Source: Vavraia culicis subsp. floridensis (Eukaryota > Microsporidia > Pleistophoridae). Taken from it: DNA of 64,000 nucleotides. A program made the translations under genes and the position numbers. The DNA lies in contig NW_007360604.1 of the NCBI RefSeq assembly GCF_000192795.1, forward strand, positions 124,001 to 188,000. The letters are read 5' to 3'. A model generated the notes under the pieces. The model had not been told where the DNA came from. It ran no database searches and worked only from the letters and a program-made list of their open reading frames with translations. Each line of letters opens with the position of its first letter. Position 1 is the first letter of the stretch. This document shows, in pieces, positions 19,817 to 30,070 of this stretch.

Positions 19817-21362
19817 GAGATGTGCGCTGCACGCGTATTTATACGAAATAGCGGTATGTGAAGACAAATAAGAAAAAAGGATGTACATGTCGAGGTATTT
19901 TACATTTATCTGATCGCACTGACAAAACCAATCTGTACGTATTTCAGGGTGACATGATAGTTTAAAATTAAATTTAAGTCCTAGAGTAGCAAATGAGATA
20001 TCTGTGATTGGCCTTCCATGCTAATTTTGCATACTGGTCATGTTACTTAGTAAGTGGTGAAATATAAAACATTCAGTTGAGTGAACCATCTGCTGTTGAA
20101 ATGAGGTGTTTTTACTTTTCTGAAGCATTCATCAATGATGAGCCGCAATGATACTCGTTATTTTTTAAATTTCATAGGTCAGAAATAAGTTAAAATATCA
20201 CGATCGGATGGATGACAGAAGTGATCGAACCCGGCCAACAAGCAACATCTAGTAAGAAAGGAGCACATTTATAGCACTAACTCATTTTGATGAGCGTGTA
20301 GTGATATAAATGATAGGAACAAGTCTTGATCTGCAGTTATGGCAACAACAAATAGAACGTGAGCAAAACAACCTACAGTTAAACTCGTATTCATGAAAAA
20401 GGATAACACAATGCTGAAGAAGTGACAGCTGAAGTATGATCGAACACAGGAACGAGTTTAATACCGTACCTGGCATAATTACGCTATTGAAGCGTATTTT
20501 GTGTGAGCAAAACAAGGTATTCGTGACACACCGGGCAGAACGAGATCTTCCGAGCAATCTGCAGGTAAAACACACGAAAATTACAGCAAAGTATGGTTAT
20601 GTAGATGGTGACTCTATTTATACAGAATGCCTCAATACAACGATATGAGTTCAAATCACAGTCTCATTCACCATTTAAACGATATTTGCGCGCGCCATAG
20701 CACTGGCTAGTAATAAGCGAAGTATTACGACGCTATTTGTGAATTTGAGCGACGTAATGGTGCAATGATAATCTGGGTGATAAAGAAAACGCAGTTTTTG
20801 AAATTTAATAGCCAAAAAACACTTTATTCTCCACAGTGAAGCACAAAATCATGGCCAAACGAAAAAATAAAAATAATAAATTTAATCAAAAATATTTTGT
20901 ACGCATTGAGAATGCCGTATGAACACACCCTCACCCATGGTACAATAACATTGCTGTGCTCCCCGGGAACGAACGAACACAATAAAATGACCGTTTTACT
21001 GAGGAGCAATGATAAAAATTTTGTGTTACAGTGATTTGGTGAATTTCATTATTTTTTCAGGGTAAGTTTTTTTGTTCTTTTTATAGACAATGTTCGATTC
21101 TTTTTCGTTTTGTAGTGGCGTGCAAAGCGATTGAATTAGCTGCTCTATTTGAACGCTTTTACCCTAGTTCAAGCAACTAAAACGTAAACACGCTAATCGT
21201 TGTGTATCATCCGTAGTAATACATCGCGAAAACGATTTTCTAAGGATCGTGTCCATGCAAATAGGTCAACTCATATGTGTGCACGGTATAACTTCTATGC
21301 AGCAATATTACTGTGCTGCAATGTTTTCTGATGTGCATCTAAAAGTTTTAATTTATCTGTGT
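19817..21362. other. intergenic region with a candidate spliced microgene
   Basis: About 1.5 kb. Overlapping ORFs at 20282-20575 and 20436-20648 are uncertain and not called. A possible two-exon gene at 21009-21180 is listed separately. The rest is AT-rich with no visible structure. Confidence 0.4.
21009..21180 (+). CDS. candidate two-exon microgene (low confidence)
   Basis: Exon 1 (21009-21061) starts with ATG and ends at a GTAAGT donor. A 25-base candidate intron (21062-21086) with a T-rich body ends TATAG. Exon 2 (21087-21180) stays open for 31 more codons to TAA. The 48-residue product would be hydrophobic in the middle (VNFIIFSG; SILFRFVVACKAIELAAL). Without splicing the frame stops inside the donor. 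The donor matches that of the TRS20 intron in this window, but there is no C-run, no homology, and an open frame of this length is not very unlikely by chance. Confidence 0.25.
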
Positions 21363-21647
21363 TCAGAAATCATCATCATACCTCAATTTTTCAAACTCTC
21401 CAGCCACCAATTTCTCGCTCAACTCGTTAAACCCACCAATAAAATCGCCTTTATAAAAAATCATCGGAAACTTTTGGTAGTCCAATTTTTCCATGATATT
21501 CTTTACGTACCTGCTGTTAGGACTACTGCTGTAATACTCGTAATCCAGTAGGTTTTTATCCAAGAGATCTTTTGCTTTCCTGCAGAAGATACAATCTGGC
21601 TTACCTATTATGTAGATGTCGGCAATTTTTGATTCTGGTACACTCAT
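21363..21647 (-). CDS. GRX: glutaredoxin (dithiol)
   Basis: Small thiol-disulfide oxidoreductase using glutathione. The 94-residue protein has the family layout: strand IYIIGKPDC, active site CIFC (Cys-Ile-Phe-Cys, variant of CPYC), helix RKAKDLLDK, then the cis-proline loop FPMIFYKGDFIGGFNEL, with the GG that binds glutathione. The usual T-V-P before the cis-proline region reads KFP here. Length is typical. Microsporidia depend on few redox enzymes, so this is probably a housekeeping cytosolic or mitosomal protein; no targeting peptide is evident. Confidence 0.9.
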   Translation of the reverse strand: MSVPESKIADIYIIGKPDCIFCRKAKDLLDKNLLDYEYYSSSPNSRYVKNIMEKLDYQKFPMIFYKGDFIGGFNELSEKLVAGEFEKLRYDDDF

Positions 21648-22020
21648 ATACTGTCCGGTGCGTTCTTGGCATATTTATACGGACGTGCTGAAACTTTTTG
21701 TTTCTTTTGTTGATTTGGCTGTCTGATCTTAAAAACTGCCCAATCCATGATCAAAAATAGTGCAGGAATGAATGTATTGGTTGTCTTAAGCTTGTTTCAT
21801 AGGCTAACACTCGGCGAACGCTTCGACTAATGTGTAATTGTCATACTAAACATGAGATAAAACGTTTTACGAGAATTACGCACAGTATCTACTGTATGTG
21901 AAGCGAGCACCAAACACATTCTACTACTAAAGATTACACGTTTACGTCCTGCCCAGTGTAACACGAAACGTTTCATATGCGATTTTTATATACGAACAAT
22001 TACAAGGGAATTTTAACCAC
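21648..22020. other. divergent intergenic region
   Basis: Separates the outward-reading glutaredoxin and formin genes, so presumably contains both promoters. AT-rich, no ORF, no recognised element. Confidence 0.5.
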
Positions 22021-24252
22021 ATGGCGTATGTTCCCAATGGCAACATAAAAACAAAAATCAGTATTTTTGAGCGGATCACCTCGCTGAGACTGGCAGACGA
22101 GTCTGTGAGAGAAACGAAAGTTATACCCCGTGTATCTCTGATAAATCACACGTCGTTTCCAAAGACCGAGGAGTATCTCCGGACCCAGAAAAGCCACATT
22201 TTTCTCACATTCGACGAGGACAAGCACAACTTTAACAACGAGGTCCGTTTTAGCACACGCACCAGCCTAATTGAGTGCATTTCATTTGTCCGAGTTGCAG
22301 AATTTTGGCTTAAACTCGACAGCCAAAACACAGTAATCATAAGAAACTCGTACAAAAGCAGTTTATCGTTCTATCTGCTGGGCCTTGTGCGTTATATCCA
22401 AGATACTACGTTTGAACAAGCGTACAATACCGTAAAGGAGAAGGTCAAAAATCTGGAGATGCCAAGGAAGTTGTACCTGTCGTATTTTGAGAACTACCTG
22501 AGTAGAAATGAGTTCAAAACACTGTGTATCCACCAGATAGTGATAAGCACTCTGCCGAGGAAAAGAGTAGAAAGCAGCAAGCCGTTCGGTAAACCGTTTT
22601 ATTCACTGCGAATCATGGAAAAGCCCACTATATCAACGGTTATCCACGACGAACACCATGTTATATGCAAGGTGGATACCTCAATTGCTGGCGATGTCAC
22701 ACTGGTGCTCAACAGGAACAATGCCAAGCTGTTCACGCTCTTTCTTAACACGAATTCCTTCGAGGAAGGTCTTTATCGGTTCAGCAAAGATGATTTGGTG
22801 CTAGACAGTGGTACAATTCTGGATGATGATTTCACGATCGATATTATCTTTTTCAAAACTGATAAAAAAAGTAAGGTTTACAATCTCAATGGTAAATCAC
22901 TTTTGATTGACAAATTTGCTGGTAGCTACGACGAAAATCTATTGAACCGGCTGAAAGGAGAAGGTTATAGCAAAGATGATGCAATGATAGCGACAATTAC
23001 AGCAAATTCATCAACTGGAATGAGCAAAGTATTACAAAAGCTGAAGAAAAGAGAAGAGGTGCCAAATTCTAGCAAGGAGGCATCGCTGGATCGACCATAT
23101 AAGCCAAACGATGATATTACCTTGGTAGACATAAACCTGATAGTCGATATAATGCCTGAAAAAGAGAACACAAAGACGAAAAAAAAAACGCTGCCGCCCA
23201 AAAATATACCGAAGACGGAGATAGCCAACTCGTTGACGGTTCGTCCGTTCTATTGGGCGGTAATTCCAAAATCGTGCGACAGCATTTTCAACGAATTGGA
23301 CGATGTGCACACACAGATCGATTTTATGAAGTTTGAGGACTGGTTCTGCATTACAACGGACTGCCAACAGCTTAAGGTAGAAAAGCAGGCTAGCAGTGTG
23401 ATACGAGACAGCAGACGGCTATTTTTGGTCTCGCTGTCACTGAAAACGTTTGAAAAGAAACAATTTGTTCTGCACAACAAACAGCTGGCGGACCTGCCGT
23501 TGGAGGACCTGACAATGATAAACACCATAATTCCTACGGATGAAGAGTATAAGATGATGTTCTCAAGAAAAAAAGAATTGAACGATATAGAACGCAAAAT
23601 GATCGCGTTCTACCCGTATAAAAAGCTCATCAGGCTGCTAATCTTTGAAAGACGGTTCTTCGAGAACAAAGACAACTGGATAATCGGCGTGGAGAACATA
23701 AAAAGTGTGTACGACACGATTCTGCAGAGCAACAACATTCGTTTGCTTCTCAAGACGGTTCTAGAGCTCGGAAACACGATAAACACCAACTATGGAAATA
23801 ACCGAAGAAAAGCATCGGCTTTCAAGGTTTGTTCTTTAGTACTAACCAAGAACTACAGGGGAAAGAAAAACAACCAATCACTTCTAAAATTTGTTGCTGA
23901 GACGGCACGCAGCAGACTGAAAAGCATTAAAAGCGATTTGGAAACAATCGAATCGATAAGAAATGATGAGCTAAACAACTACAAGGAAATTATGAACGAG
24001 TACATTCTAGAATACAGAACATGCAAGGAATGGGTGGAAGAGCTGGATGGCGAGCTAAGAGCGAATATGAAGGCTTTTCTCTTCTACTTCTCGGAATTTG
24101 TGAGAAACTTCTCAAACGAGTATAGGGAGGCGGTGATCTACTCGAGCATAATAAAGCGAAAGTTTGGCGAGCCTGAGAACAAAAATGTGAAGGAAATAAT
24201 TTCGATTCTGTACAATTTTCTTAAATCTGTGCGCCATGAAATAGAAACTTGA
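22021..24252 (+). CDS. formin with inactive PTEN-like and C2 N-terminus
   Basis: Actin nucleation and elongation factor. Residues about 55-165 follow the PTEN phosphatase/tensin fold: a helix ending AEFWLKL, strand NTVIIRN, helix SFYLLGLVRYI, then a helical block ending YLSYFENYL (family: RYVEYFE). The catalytic Cys-x5-Arg loop is replaced by IIRNSYKSSL, so it cannot be an active phosphatase. A beta-rich segment (about 180-295) fits the C2 domain. A UBA-like helical patch lies near residues 308-345. The FH2 domain starts about residue 408 (RPFYWAVIPK) and includes LELGNTINTNYG, the conserved GN motif. The proline-rich FH1 is almost absent (LPPKNIP). The layout resembles plant class II formins. 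FH2 assignment is strong; PTEN-C2 is likely. Confidence 0.85.
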   Translation: MAYVPNGNIKTKISIFERITSLRLADESVRETKVIPRVSLINHTSFPKTEEYLRTQKSHIFLTFDEDKHNFNNEVRFSTRTSLIECISFVRVAEFWLKLDSQNTVIIRNSYKSSLSFYLLGLVRYIQDTTFEQAYNTVKEKVKNLEMPRKLYLSYFENYLSRNEFKTLCIHQIVISTLPRKRVESSKPFGKPFYSLRIMEKPTISTVIHDEHHVICKVDTSIAGDVTLVLNRNNAKLFTLFLNTNSFEEGLYRFSKDDLVLDSGTILDDDFTIDIIFFKTDKKSKVYNLNGKSLLIDKFAGSYDENLLNRLKGEGYSKDDAMIATITANSSTGMSKVLQKLKKREEVPNSSKEASLDRPYKPNDDITLVDINLIVDIMPEKENTKTKKKTLPPKNIPKTEIANSLTVRPFYWAVIPKSCDSIFNELDDVHTQIDFMKFEDWFCITTDCQQLKVEKQASSVIRDSRRLFLVSLSLKTFEKKQFVLHNKQLADLPLEDLTMINTIIPTDEEYKMMFSRKKELNDIERKMIAFYPYKKLIRLLIFERRFFENKDNWIIGVENIKSVYDTILQSNNIRLLLKTVLELGNTINTNYGNNRRKASAFKVCSLVLTKNYRGKKNNQSLLKFVAETARSRLKSIKSDLETIESIRNDELNNYKEIMNEYILEYRTCKEWVEELDGELRANMKAFLFYFSEFVRNFSNEYREAVIYSSIIKRKFGEPENKNVKEIISILYNFLKSVRHEIET

Positions 24253-24971
24253 ACGTTCCCAATAAATTAATTTTATAGAACTTGAAATCGCCACTTTCCA
24301 CGGATAAAGCTCGTGTCTTGTCTATTATAACGTGCCTTAGCAATTGATCACCAATCAAAATCGTTTTACTGTACTTTTTTTTGTTTATTTTTACAGACAA
24401 ACATACAGCATTGTTTTTCGCAATCAAGAATCGCTTACCAATCTGACGTGAAAGACATTATACACCTCCTATGTTGCACGTGAATGTAAGAAAACTATTT
24501 GTGTACGTGCTGCATTAACCACACTCAGCGAATTGTTAAAGGACTATTTTCTTCATCACGGAATGGCAATAATCGTTACATGGTACTACTAGATATAGTG
24601 ATATTGCAGTATTTAGGTAAACATTGTCATGTAATTTAGAAAATGGTATGATTTAGTGATGTGGGGAGTGATTTGAGTCGGTTCATCCTCTTTTGTGAAG
24701 AATATCCTTGGATCACACATTCGGTGGTTATTATCAAGAGTGATGTACAAGAAGTGTTAAATCATTCAAACAATGAATTGAATGTAAAAATCACCAAATT
24801 ATTTTTTACATCTGCGAGACCTGCATCTGTGCCTAAACACTCCTTGTACACAAAAACGATACCAATGCTTGTTATGGACTGAGCGCGGTCCTTGAGGGCA
24901 GCGTAAAGAACACCTGAACTAGCAGTTATACAAAACGCATCATATATGACAGGTTTTAATTAACATGCGCT
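24253..24971. other. convergent intergenic region
   Basis: Contains a minus-strand open frame (24221-24427) overlapping the formin 3' end; it opens with TTG and has no ATG, so it is not called. A plus-strand ORF at 24661-24882 also opens with a non-ATG codon and has no known relative. Confidence 0.45.
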
Positions 24972-26447
24972 CTAGAAAAAGTCTTCTGAGTGATGATTTT
25001 CGAAATTAATGTCAAACAAATTATCATTTCTATCATCTTCATCATCGTTATGTCTGTTTCGGTTCTTTTTAGTGGCATTTTCCTGTACCTGAACATTCTT
25101 TATATCCTGTTTTGAACCGTTCTTCTTTTCTTTCTTCAATTGCTCGTACGCTTTGCCGTGTGTTTCCAGCTGAACAGAACTCAACACGGTGTCTTTGAGG
25201 ACACCAAAGTCACTATTCGGCAATGAAATGGGTGGAATTGCGTATTCCTCTGGCACAAAATGCTCCGGTTGTGTGTAAAGCTTTGGTAGCACTTCTCTCT
25301 CATCCTTGTCTTTTCTTGCACCCCTATCTCCATTTAGCGTTTTCTTAACCTCCTTCATTCTATCCTTGAATCTCTTCTCCAGCACATGTGCACATTTGCA
25401 GTATGTGGTGGATGGTGCATTGTAGATGTAGCAATTCTTAAAAATTTGGACGAAATCTCGTTCAAACGCTTCTAGGCTGTCATACTTATCATCCTCTACG
25501 TTCTGCTCGATCCTGGATATGTCCATGGGTGCTTTTATGATTTGATAGTAATCGGGAACTTCCTTCTCGTTGACAGGCTGCAAGAATGGCCATGCATGCG
25601 TGTCTGTCCGTATATCTGAGATGATGTATCGAAATACGTTTTTAAGCTTTTTAGTTGTCTGATTGAGCATTTCTTCAGTTAGCTTTGCCTCCTTGAGACC
25701 AGGAATATCCCAGACAGTTTTTACATCCGCAAAACTAGGAGGATCTCTCAATATGTTGAACGAAGACAATTGACTGATCTTGTTGATGAACTCCATGCGC
25801 TTCTTCTCCACGATTTCTATTTTGTTCAGGTAGTTTATCTCCCATAGGACCTTGCATTGCATGAGTGTCCCTCCCTCGTAGTCCTTTATGTATCCTCTCC
25901 AGTTCTTGAAATAGATTTCCGTGCTGAATCCCTGTTTCTTGAAAAAGCCGATTGCGTAGTTATCAGCGTACGCCATCAGATAGACTGGGTGTATCAATCT
26001 CTTCGGGTACGAAAGGTAATCAAGGAAATCTACTTCAATGTTCTGTATCTCCCGTTTGCAATGTTCTTTCAACATATCAATGATCATGCTGCCGTGTCCG
26101 TTCACCTGAACGCTCGAGTCGATCGCAAGAAACACCAGCTCAACAAAGCTCTGCTCATAGAACGGTCGGTAGCACACCCCGCCCACGATGTTCTCATCGA
26201 TTGAGCACAGTATGTTGCTATGCTTCTCGTTGAATATCTGTTTGATGATGTATTCTTTGGGCATCCTGGGCAGCTGCTTCTGCAGTATCATTTTATATCC
26301 CAGTAATGACTCCTTTGTGTCTGTATCCCACGACTTACCCGTACTGACCAGTTTAAATCGAATCTTTCCCATCTTAAACATCGCAATTAGGTCTTTTTCA
26401 CGGAGCTCCTTCTTGTTCGTGTCGCTCAAAGTTTCGGCGTCTTCCAT
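24972..26447 (-). CDS. GCN5: Gcn5 histone acetyltransferase with bromodomain
   Basis: Catalytic subunit of SAGA/ADA-type complexes, acetylating histone H3 tails in the nucleus. The 491-residue protein has a GNAT domain (about residues 35-190) with IVGGVCYRPF, the acetyl-CoA loop QVNGHGSMIIDMLK (family Q/RxxGxG/A), and YADNYAIGFFKKQGF with the downstream GYIKDYEGGTLMQC. A bromodomain (about 275-380) shows WPFLQPV, VPDYYQIIKAPMD and a terminal NCYIYNAPSTTY with the acetyl-lysine-binding Asn. About 105 further residues, Lys/Asp/Asn-rich and ending HHSEDFF, follow the bromodomain, unlike yeast Gcn5. The frame is open by TTG five codons upstream; ATG 26447 is chosen because CCCC lies two bases before it. 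Secure. Confidence 0.95.
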   Translation of the reverse strand: MEDAETLSDTNKKELREKDLIAMFKMGKIRFKLVSTGKSWDTDTKESLLGYKMILQKQLPRMPKEYIIKQIFNEKHSNILCSIDENIVGGVCYRPFYEQSFVELVFLAIDSSVQVNGHGSMIIDMLKEHCKREIQNIEVDFLDYLSYPKRLIHPVYLMAYADNYAIGFFKKQGFSTEIYFKNWRGYIKDYEGGTLMQCKVLWEINYLNKIEIVEKKRMEFINKISQLSSFNILRDPPSFADVKTVWDIPGLKEAKLTEEMLNQTTKKLKNVFRYIISDIRTDTHAWPFLQPVNEKEVPDYYQIIKAPMDISRIEQNVEDDKYDSLEAFERDFVQIFKNCYIYNAPSTTYCKCAHVLEKRFKDRMKEVKKTLNGDRGARKDKDEREVLPKLYTQPEHFVPEEYAIPPISLPNSDFGVLKDTVLSSVQLETHGKAYEQLKKEKKNGSKQDIKNVQVQENATKKNRNRHNDDEDDRNDNLFDINFENHHSEDFF

Positions 26448-26773
26448 TAGGGGTTTCCACAAAAATCGCGCTTGCTTTTTTCACAGACCACACGTAAAGA
26501 AACGGCTGGATTTCCTGAAGAAAGGCCCTCGTTCAAGGTCTAAGAGCCACATTCACTCTTACCACGCTTAATGGCATAATATGTTCTCATTTACACTGAT
26601 AAATAGAAATTCATAGCGATGTAATGATGATATTATTGATCGTTTCGGTTAATGCACTGCTGCGATCTTTCTCGTCTATTTTCAAGGCCAATTATCCATA
26701 TTTGCATCTTATGGTAGCTTATAACACGCTAATGTGCATGTACTACCGTTCATAGCATGTATTTGCGTGTATC
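26448..26773. other. divergent intergenic region
   Basis: Short spacer holding the promoters of GCN5 and CSL4, which read apart. AT-rich, no gene seen. Confidence 0.5.
26450..26453 (-). promoter_or_regulatory. C-run start signal of GCN5
   Basis: CCCC two bases before the ATG at 26447 on the minus strand. It selects this ATG over the in-frame TTG upstream. Confidence 0.6.
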
Positions 26774-27136
26774 ATGGCGTGCAAAAACGTTGTTTTGCTT
26801 TGCACCCCCATGCTAGTGCTACCAGGTGAAAACGGCGCGCAATACGTTATGGATGGAGATACGGGCGAAAGGGTGTTTTATGAACCATTGCTGACCATCG
26901 GGTCACTCGTAAAGTGCAGAATAGCCAGGGTGTGGCCGGTGTATCTTGAGCTGGAGATCGTTGATATAAACGGACACGTAACAACAGTGCCATACAAAGC
27001 AATTTATAGACCAAACTTCGTAGAACAGGACGTAAATGCAGTTTTTTTAGACAACACTTACAAGCACGGAGCTGATTTCGAGGGCAAAGTAATATCGTAT
27101 GGTGATAATATGGGAGTGGTGGTAGGAATGGTGTGA
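26774..27136 (+). CDS. CSL4: Csl4-like exosome cap subunit
   Basis: Cap protein of the RNA exosome, the nuclear and cytoplasmic 3' to 5' RNA degradation machine. The 120-residue product starts with the Csl4 N-terminal barrel (PMLVLPGE, matching VVPGE, then YVMDGDTGERVF) followed by an S1-like barrel: LLTIGSLVKCRIARVW, LELEIVDI, and FEGKVISYGDNMGVVVGM, the counterpart of the AKVISLGD strand. It stops right after this strand, so the C-terminal zinc-ribbon found in longer homologues is missing. A second likely exosome gene (RNase PH-like, 56960-57493) lies elsewhere in the window. Confidence 0.75.
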   Translation: MACKNVVLLCTPMLVLPGENGAQYVMDGDTGERVFYEPLLTIGSLVKCRIARVWPVYLELEIVDINGHVTTVPYKAIYRPNFVEQDVNAVFLDNTYKHGADFEGKVISYGDNMGVVVGMV

Positions 27137-27554
27137 ATGTGATCGGTATAAAATAAAAACGGGTTAATTGTGTAAATGCAGAGAAAGCATTCATTCTTGG
27201 AAGTGCTGAGTAAAGACTGTGCCGCATATTTGCATCTTTTAACGCGTTGCAGTGAGTTGCGTACGAAGACACAAACACATCATATCAAAACTCATTTTCA
27301 ACGGAAAACAGCTCCACAATTAAAGACACGTTTTAGCTGGTGAACTGCAAATGCTAGTTCATAGCTTGGACCTAACTCAATATTGCAGATGTTTACAGCA
27401 ACTTCGTATTCAACTCGGTCGTTACAGAAATAGCCAATCTGTAAAAGTAATCGATATAATGCGAACAAAAAAGCGCTTTGATGTCGATACTGCGCCTGAT
27501 ATGCATGTACAGCATTTTAAACACATTAATCCCAAAAATTGGTGACCCTGCTCG
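27137..27554. other. intergenic region
   Basis: Between two plus-strand genes. A 64-codon ORF at 27351-27545 overlaps no homology and has no start signal. CCC at 27545-27547 belongs to the NOG2 start. Confidence 0.5.
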
Positions 27555-28823
27555 ATGGTTAAAGAGAATTTCTACCGTTCACAGAGAAAGACCAATCTCT
27601 TGAACATGTACAACAACAAGCCAAAGTATTCGGCATACGGTGAAATTTTGCGACCAGCACACTTTCAATCAAAACGTGCAAAGGTAGCGGTTATTCCTCC
27701 GAATTACAAGCTGTTTACGAGCACACGCACTATCAATATGAACGAAATTACGGAGGAGAAGGAGAAAAGTGCGTACGAAGTGCTAATAAAGAAGGGACAA
27801 ATCCCGTTTTCTATTTTAAGTGAGCGGAAGGGAAAGACAAAAGTGGAATACAGGGACATTTACAAGACGAAGAGGGCTCGTGTGGAGAATTTGCTGTTTA
27901 GCAAACGAGTGGACAATGATGAGAACCAGAATGCTGCTGATATCAGCGTGACCGGGAACAGGACCAGGGTGTGTGAGCAGGATGTTGTTCACGAGGAGGA
28001 TGTGCTCAGGCCAGGACGATCAAAGCGCATCTGGAACGAATTGTATAAGGTGCTAGACACGAGTGACGTGATTGTGCATGTACTTGATGTGAGGTATCCG
28101 AAAATGTTTCTTTGCAGACAGGTTATTGAATATATAAGGGCCAACGAGCACAAAAATATGATAATTGTGCTGAATAAGGTTGATCTAGTTCCCACAGCCG
28201 TAACGAAGAAAAACATCGACATACTAAGCAAACATTTTCCTACGGTGGCAATGCACAGCAAATCGCTTGTCAACTTTTATGGCAAAAACAATTTGATGAA
28301 TCTGCTCCGACAGTACAGAAAAATTCACAAAAAGACGATTTCTGTTGGGTTTGTGGGATATCCTAATACCGGGAAGAGCAGCATCATCAACGTGTTGTTG
28401 AACAAGAAGAGCACAAAAACAGCACCTCTTGCTGGTGAAACCAGGAACTGGCAGCAAGTCAAGCTCGATAAAGGGATTTATCTTTTTGATTCACCGGGCA
28501 TCATAGACATTAAGGATAAATCGGTGAGCATAGATGATTTGGAATATTCCTCTGTTCTAATGGGTGCCGTAAGAGTCGAAAAAATCAAAGAGCCGGAGAT
28601 TTATGTCAGCCAGCTGGTCAGAATTGCTAAAGATGGCTTAGAGAAAAAATATAAAATTACTATAGAGGATGAGGATCTGTTTTTAGAACAGCTTAGTCAA
28701 AAGATGGGGAAGCTGAACAAGAATGGGCAGGGAGATGTGCATCTGGTTGGTAAAATGGTCCTCAATGATTGGGTGCAGGGCAAAATTCCATTTTGGGTTG
28801 AGGCAACTGAAATATCTCTGTGA
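27555..28823 (+). CDS. NOG2: Nog2 ribosome-assembly GTPase
   Basis: Circularly permuted nucle(ol)ar GTPase needed for late maturation and export checking of pre-60S ribosomal subunits. The 422-residue protein starts with the NGP1NT region (NFYRSQRKTNLLNMYNNKP). The G motifs appear in the permuted order: NKVD (G4, about residue 205), GYPNTGKSS (G1, about 268), a threonine in TAPLAGETRNWQ (G2), and DSPGI (G3, about 315). The C-terminal helical part ends with DWVQGKIPFWVE, the family NDWQRGKIPFF motif. CCC lies eight bases before the ATG. Yeast Nog2 is longer (486) through a charged tail absent here. Secure. Confidence 0.95.
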   Translation: MVKENFYRSQRKTNLLNMYNNKPKYSAYGEILRPAHFQSKRAKVAVIPPNYKLFTSTRTINMNEITEEKEKSAYEVLIKKGQIPFSILSERKGKTKVEYRDIYKTKRARVENLLFSKRVDNDENQNAADISVTGNRTRVCEQDVVHEEDVLRPGRSKRIWNELYKVLDTSDVIVHVLDVRYPKMFLCRQVIEYIRANEHKNMIIVLNKVDLVPTAVTKKNIDILSKHFPTVAMHSKSLVNFYGKNNLMNLLRQYRKIHKKTISVGFVGYPNTGKSSIINVLLNKKSTKTAPLAGETRNWQQVKLDKGIYLFDSPGIIDIKDKSVSIDDLEYSSVLMGAVRVEKIKEPEIYVSQLVRIAKDGLEKKYKITIEDEDLFLEQLSQKMGKLNKNGQGDVHLVGKMVLNDWVQGKIPFWVEATEISL

Positions 28824-30031
28824 GGACCAGTCTCTACCGACCTATAAATCGGTAACATCCTTATAAATGATTATTAAAGTATGGTTAGCGAATTTCCTAG
28901 CACAAATATCCCATTTGATGTTATAAATAGCTTTTTATAATGTGAATAGCTGTGCTGTTCTATTTATAAAACAGAAACAGGTTTGTTTGCGCGCTAAATG
29001 ATATTTTATTGCTTTGATACGTCATATTATGTTTTTTAACTGGTTTTGAACCTTTTGGTAAAAAATAGTTAATTTCTACTGGGTAATTGTAAATGATATT
29101 TAAATGCGTCTCAAAAAAACGAACTAAATCACAATCTTGTGCTCCTTATTTGTGCAAAAATATGAAATTAACATTTTGGTCGTTTTTGAACGATTCAACA
29201 ATTCTTTTTTTAGAACTAATTAGTTAGCTTTTGAGTTCTTTTTTTGTTTATATTAATGATGCTAGCAGTATAGGTTATTCATTAATTCTAGACAGACCGT
29301 ACTAAGGTGGTAGATACATCAGTACTCGTATGTGGCATAGAATTTTCTTTCAGAATAAATGAATTTCAAACACGTTTCACTTGGCTTACAATGAGCAATT
29401 TGTAGAATATAAGATGAATAAGTGAGCCTATTCTCCTTCTTTCCCATGATTTGTGTTGATAAGCTGTCACCAGAGATGACTTTTCGGTCACAATTAATAA
29501 ACGACATTTGATCAGCACAAAACACAGAAATTCTGTGTAAAAAAGCGATAAAAACTATGAAGACAAAGAAAATTTCGAAAATTTAGTTGAATTAGTTCCG
29601 AACAATGAAACATTTTAAAGATGAGCAAGAAGATACATGCACAGGACTCATGGTTTTCTCGTTCGTAAAAAATACATTAAACGATCTAAACATGGTTGGT
29701 AATAAAAATGAGAAATAGTAGTTTGATGATGTAAATGTGGATATGATGTCCGTGCAACGAAAGAAACTGGTATATAGACAATAAGTACAGAAATATGGAA
29801 ATATAACAATGATGAAAGTTAGTAGTCCTTGTATAATATCAGATGGTTTGTAGAACGTGATAGATTTGCGAAATTTGCCGGCAGAAATAAAAGATAGCAA
29901 CGCAGATCCTCGTGTTTGGCGAAAAAAATTTCAACAGATTTGACATTATCCGTGAGACGATAGGTTGATCAAGACAAGCACTTCGTGGAAAATGATATCC
30001 CATAACCATGAGCTACCGTGATCAATAGGCC

Positions 30032-30070
30032 ATATATACTCATTTGCATAGCATATTTATGAGTATATAT
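30032..30070. repeat. perfect 12-bp inverted repeat (hairpin)
   Basis: Left arm 30032-30043 (ATATATACTCAT) is perfectly complementary to right arm 30059-30070, separated by a 15-base spacer. It could form a cruciform or RNA hairpin; being AT-rich, it may also be a chance palindrome in spacer DNA. Confidence 0.6.

Noticed and set aside
20436..20648. 70-codon plus-strand ORF with fairly protein-like composition
   Set aside because: Overlapped by a longer antisense ORF, no C-run and no known relative.
24221..24427. Minus-strand open frame overlapping the formin 3' end
   Set aside because: Contains no ATG in frame; a nearby ATG with a GTAAGC donor gave no convincing splice.
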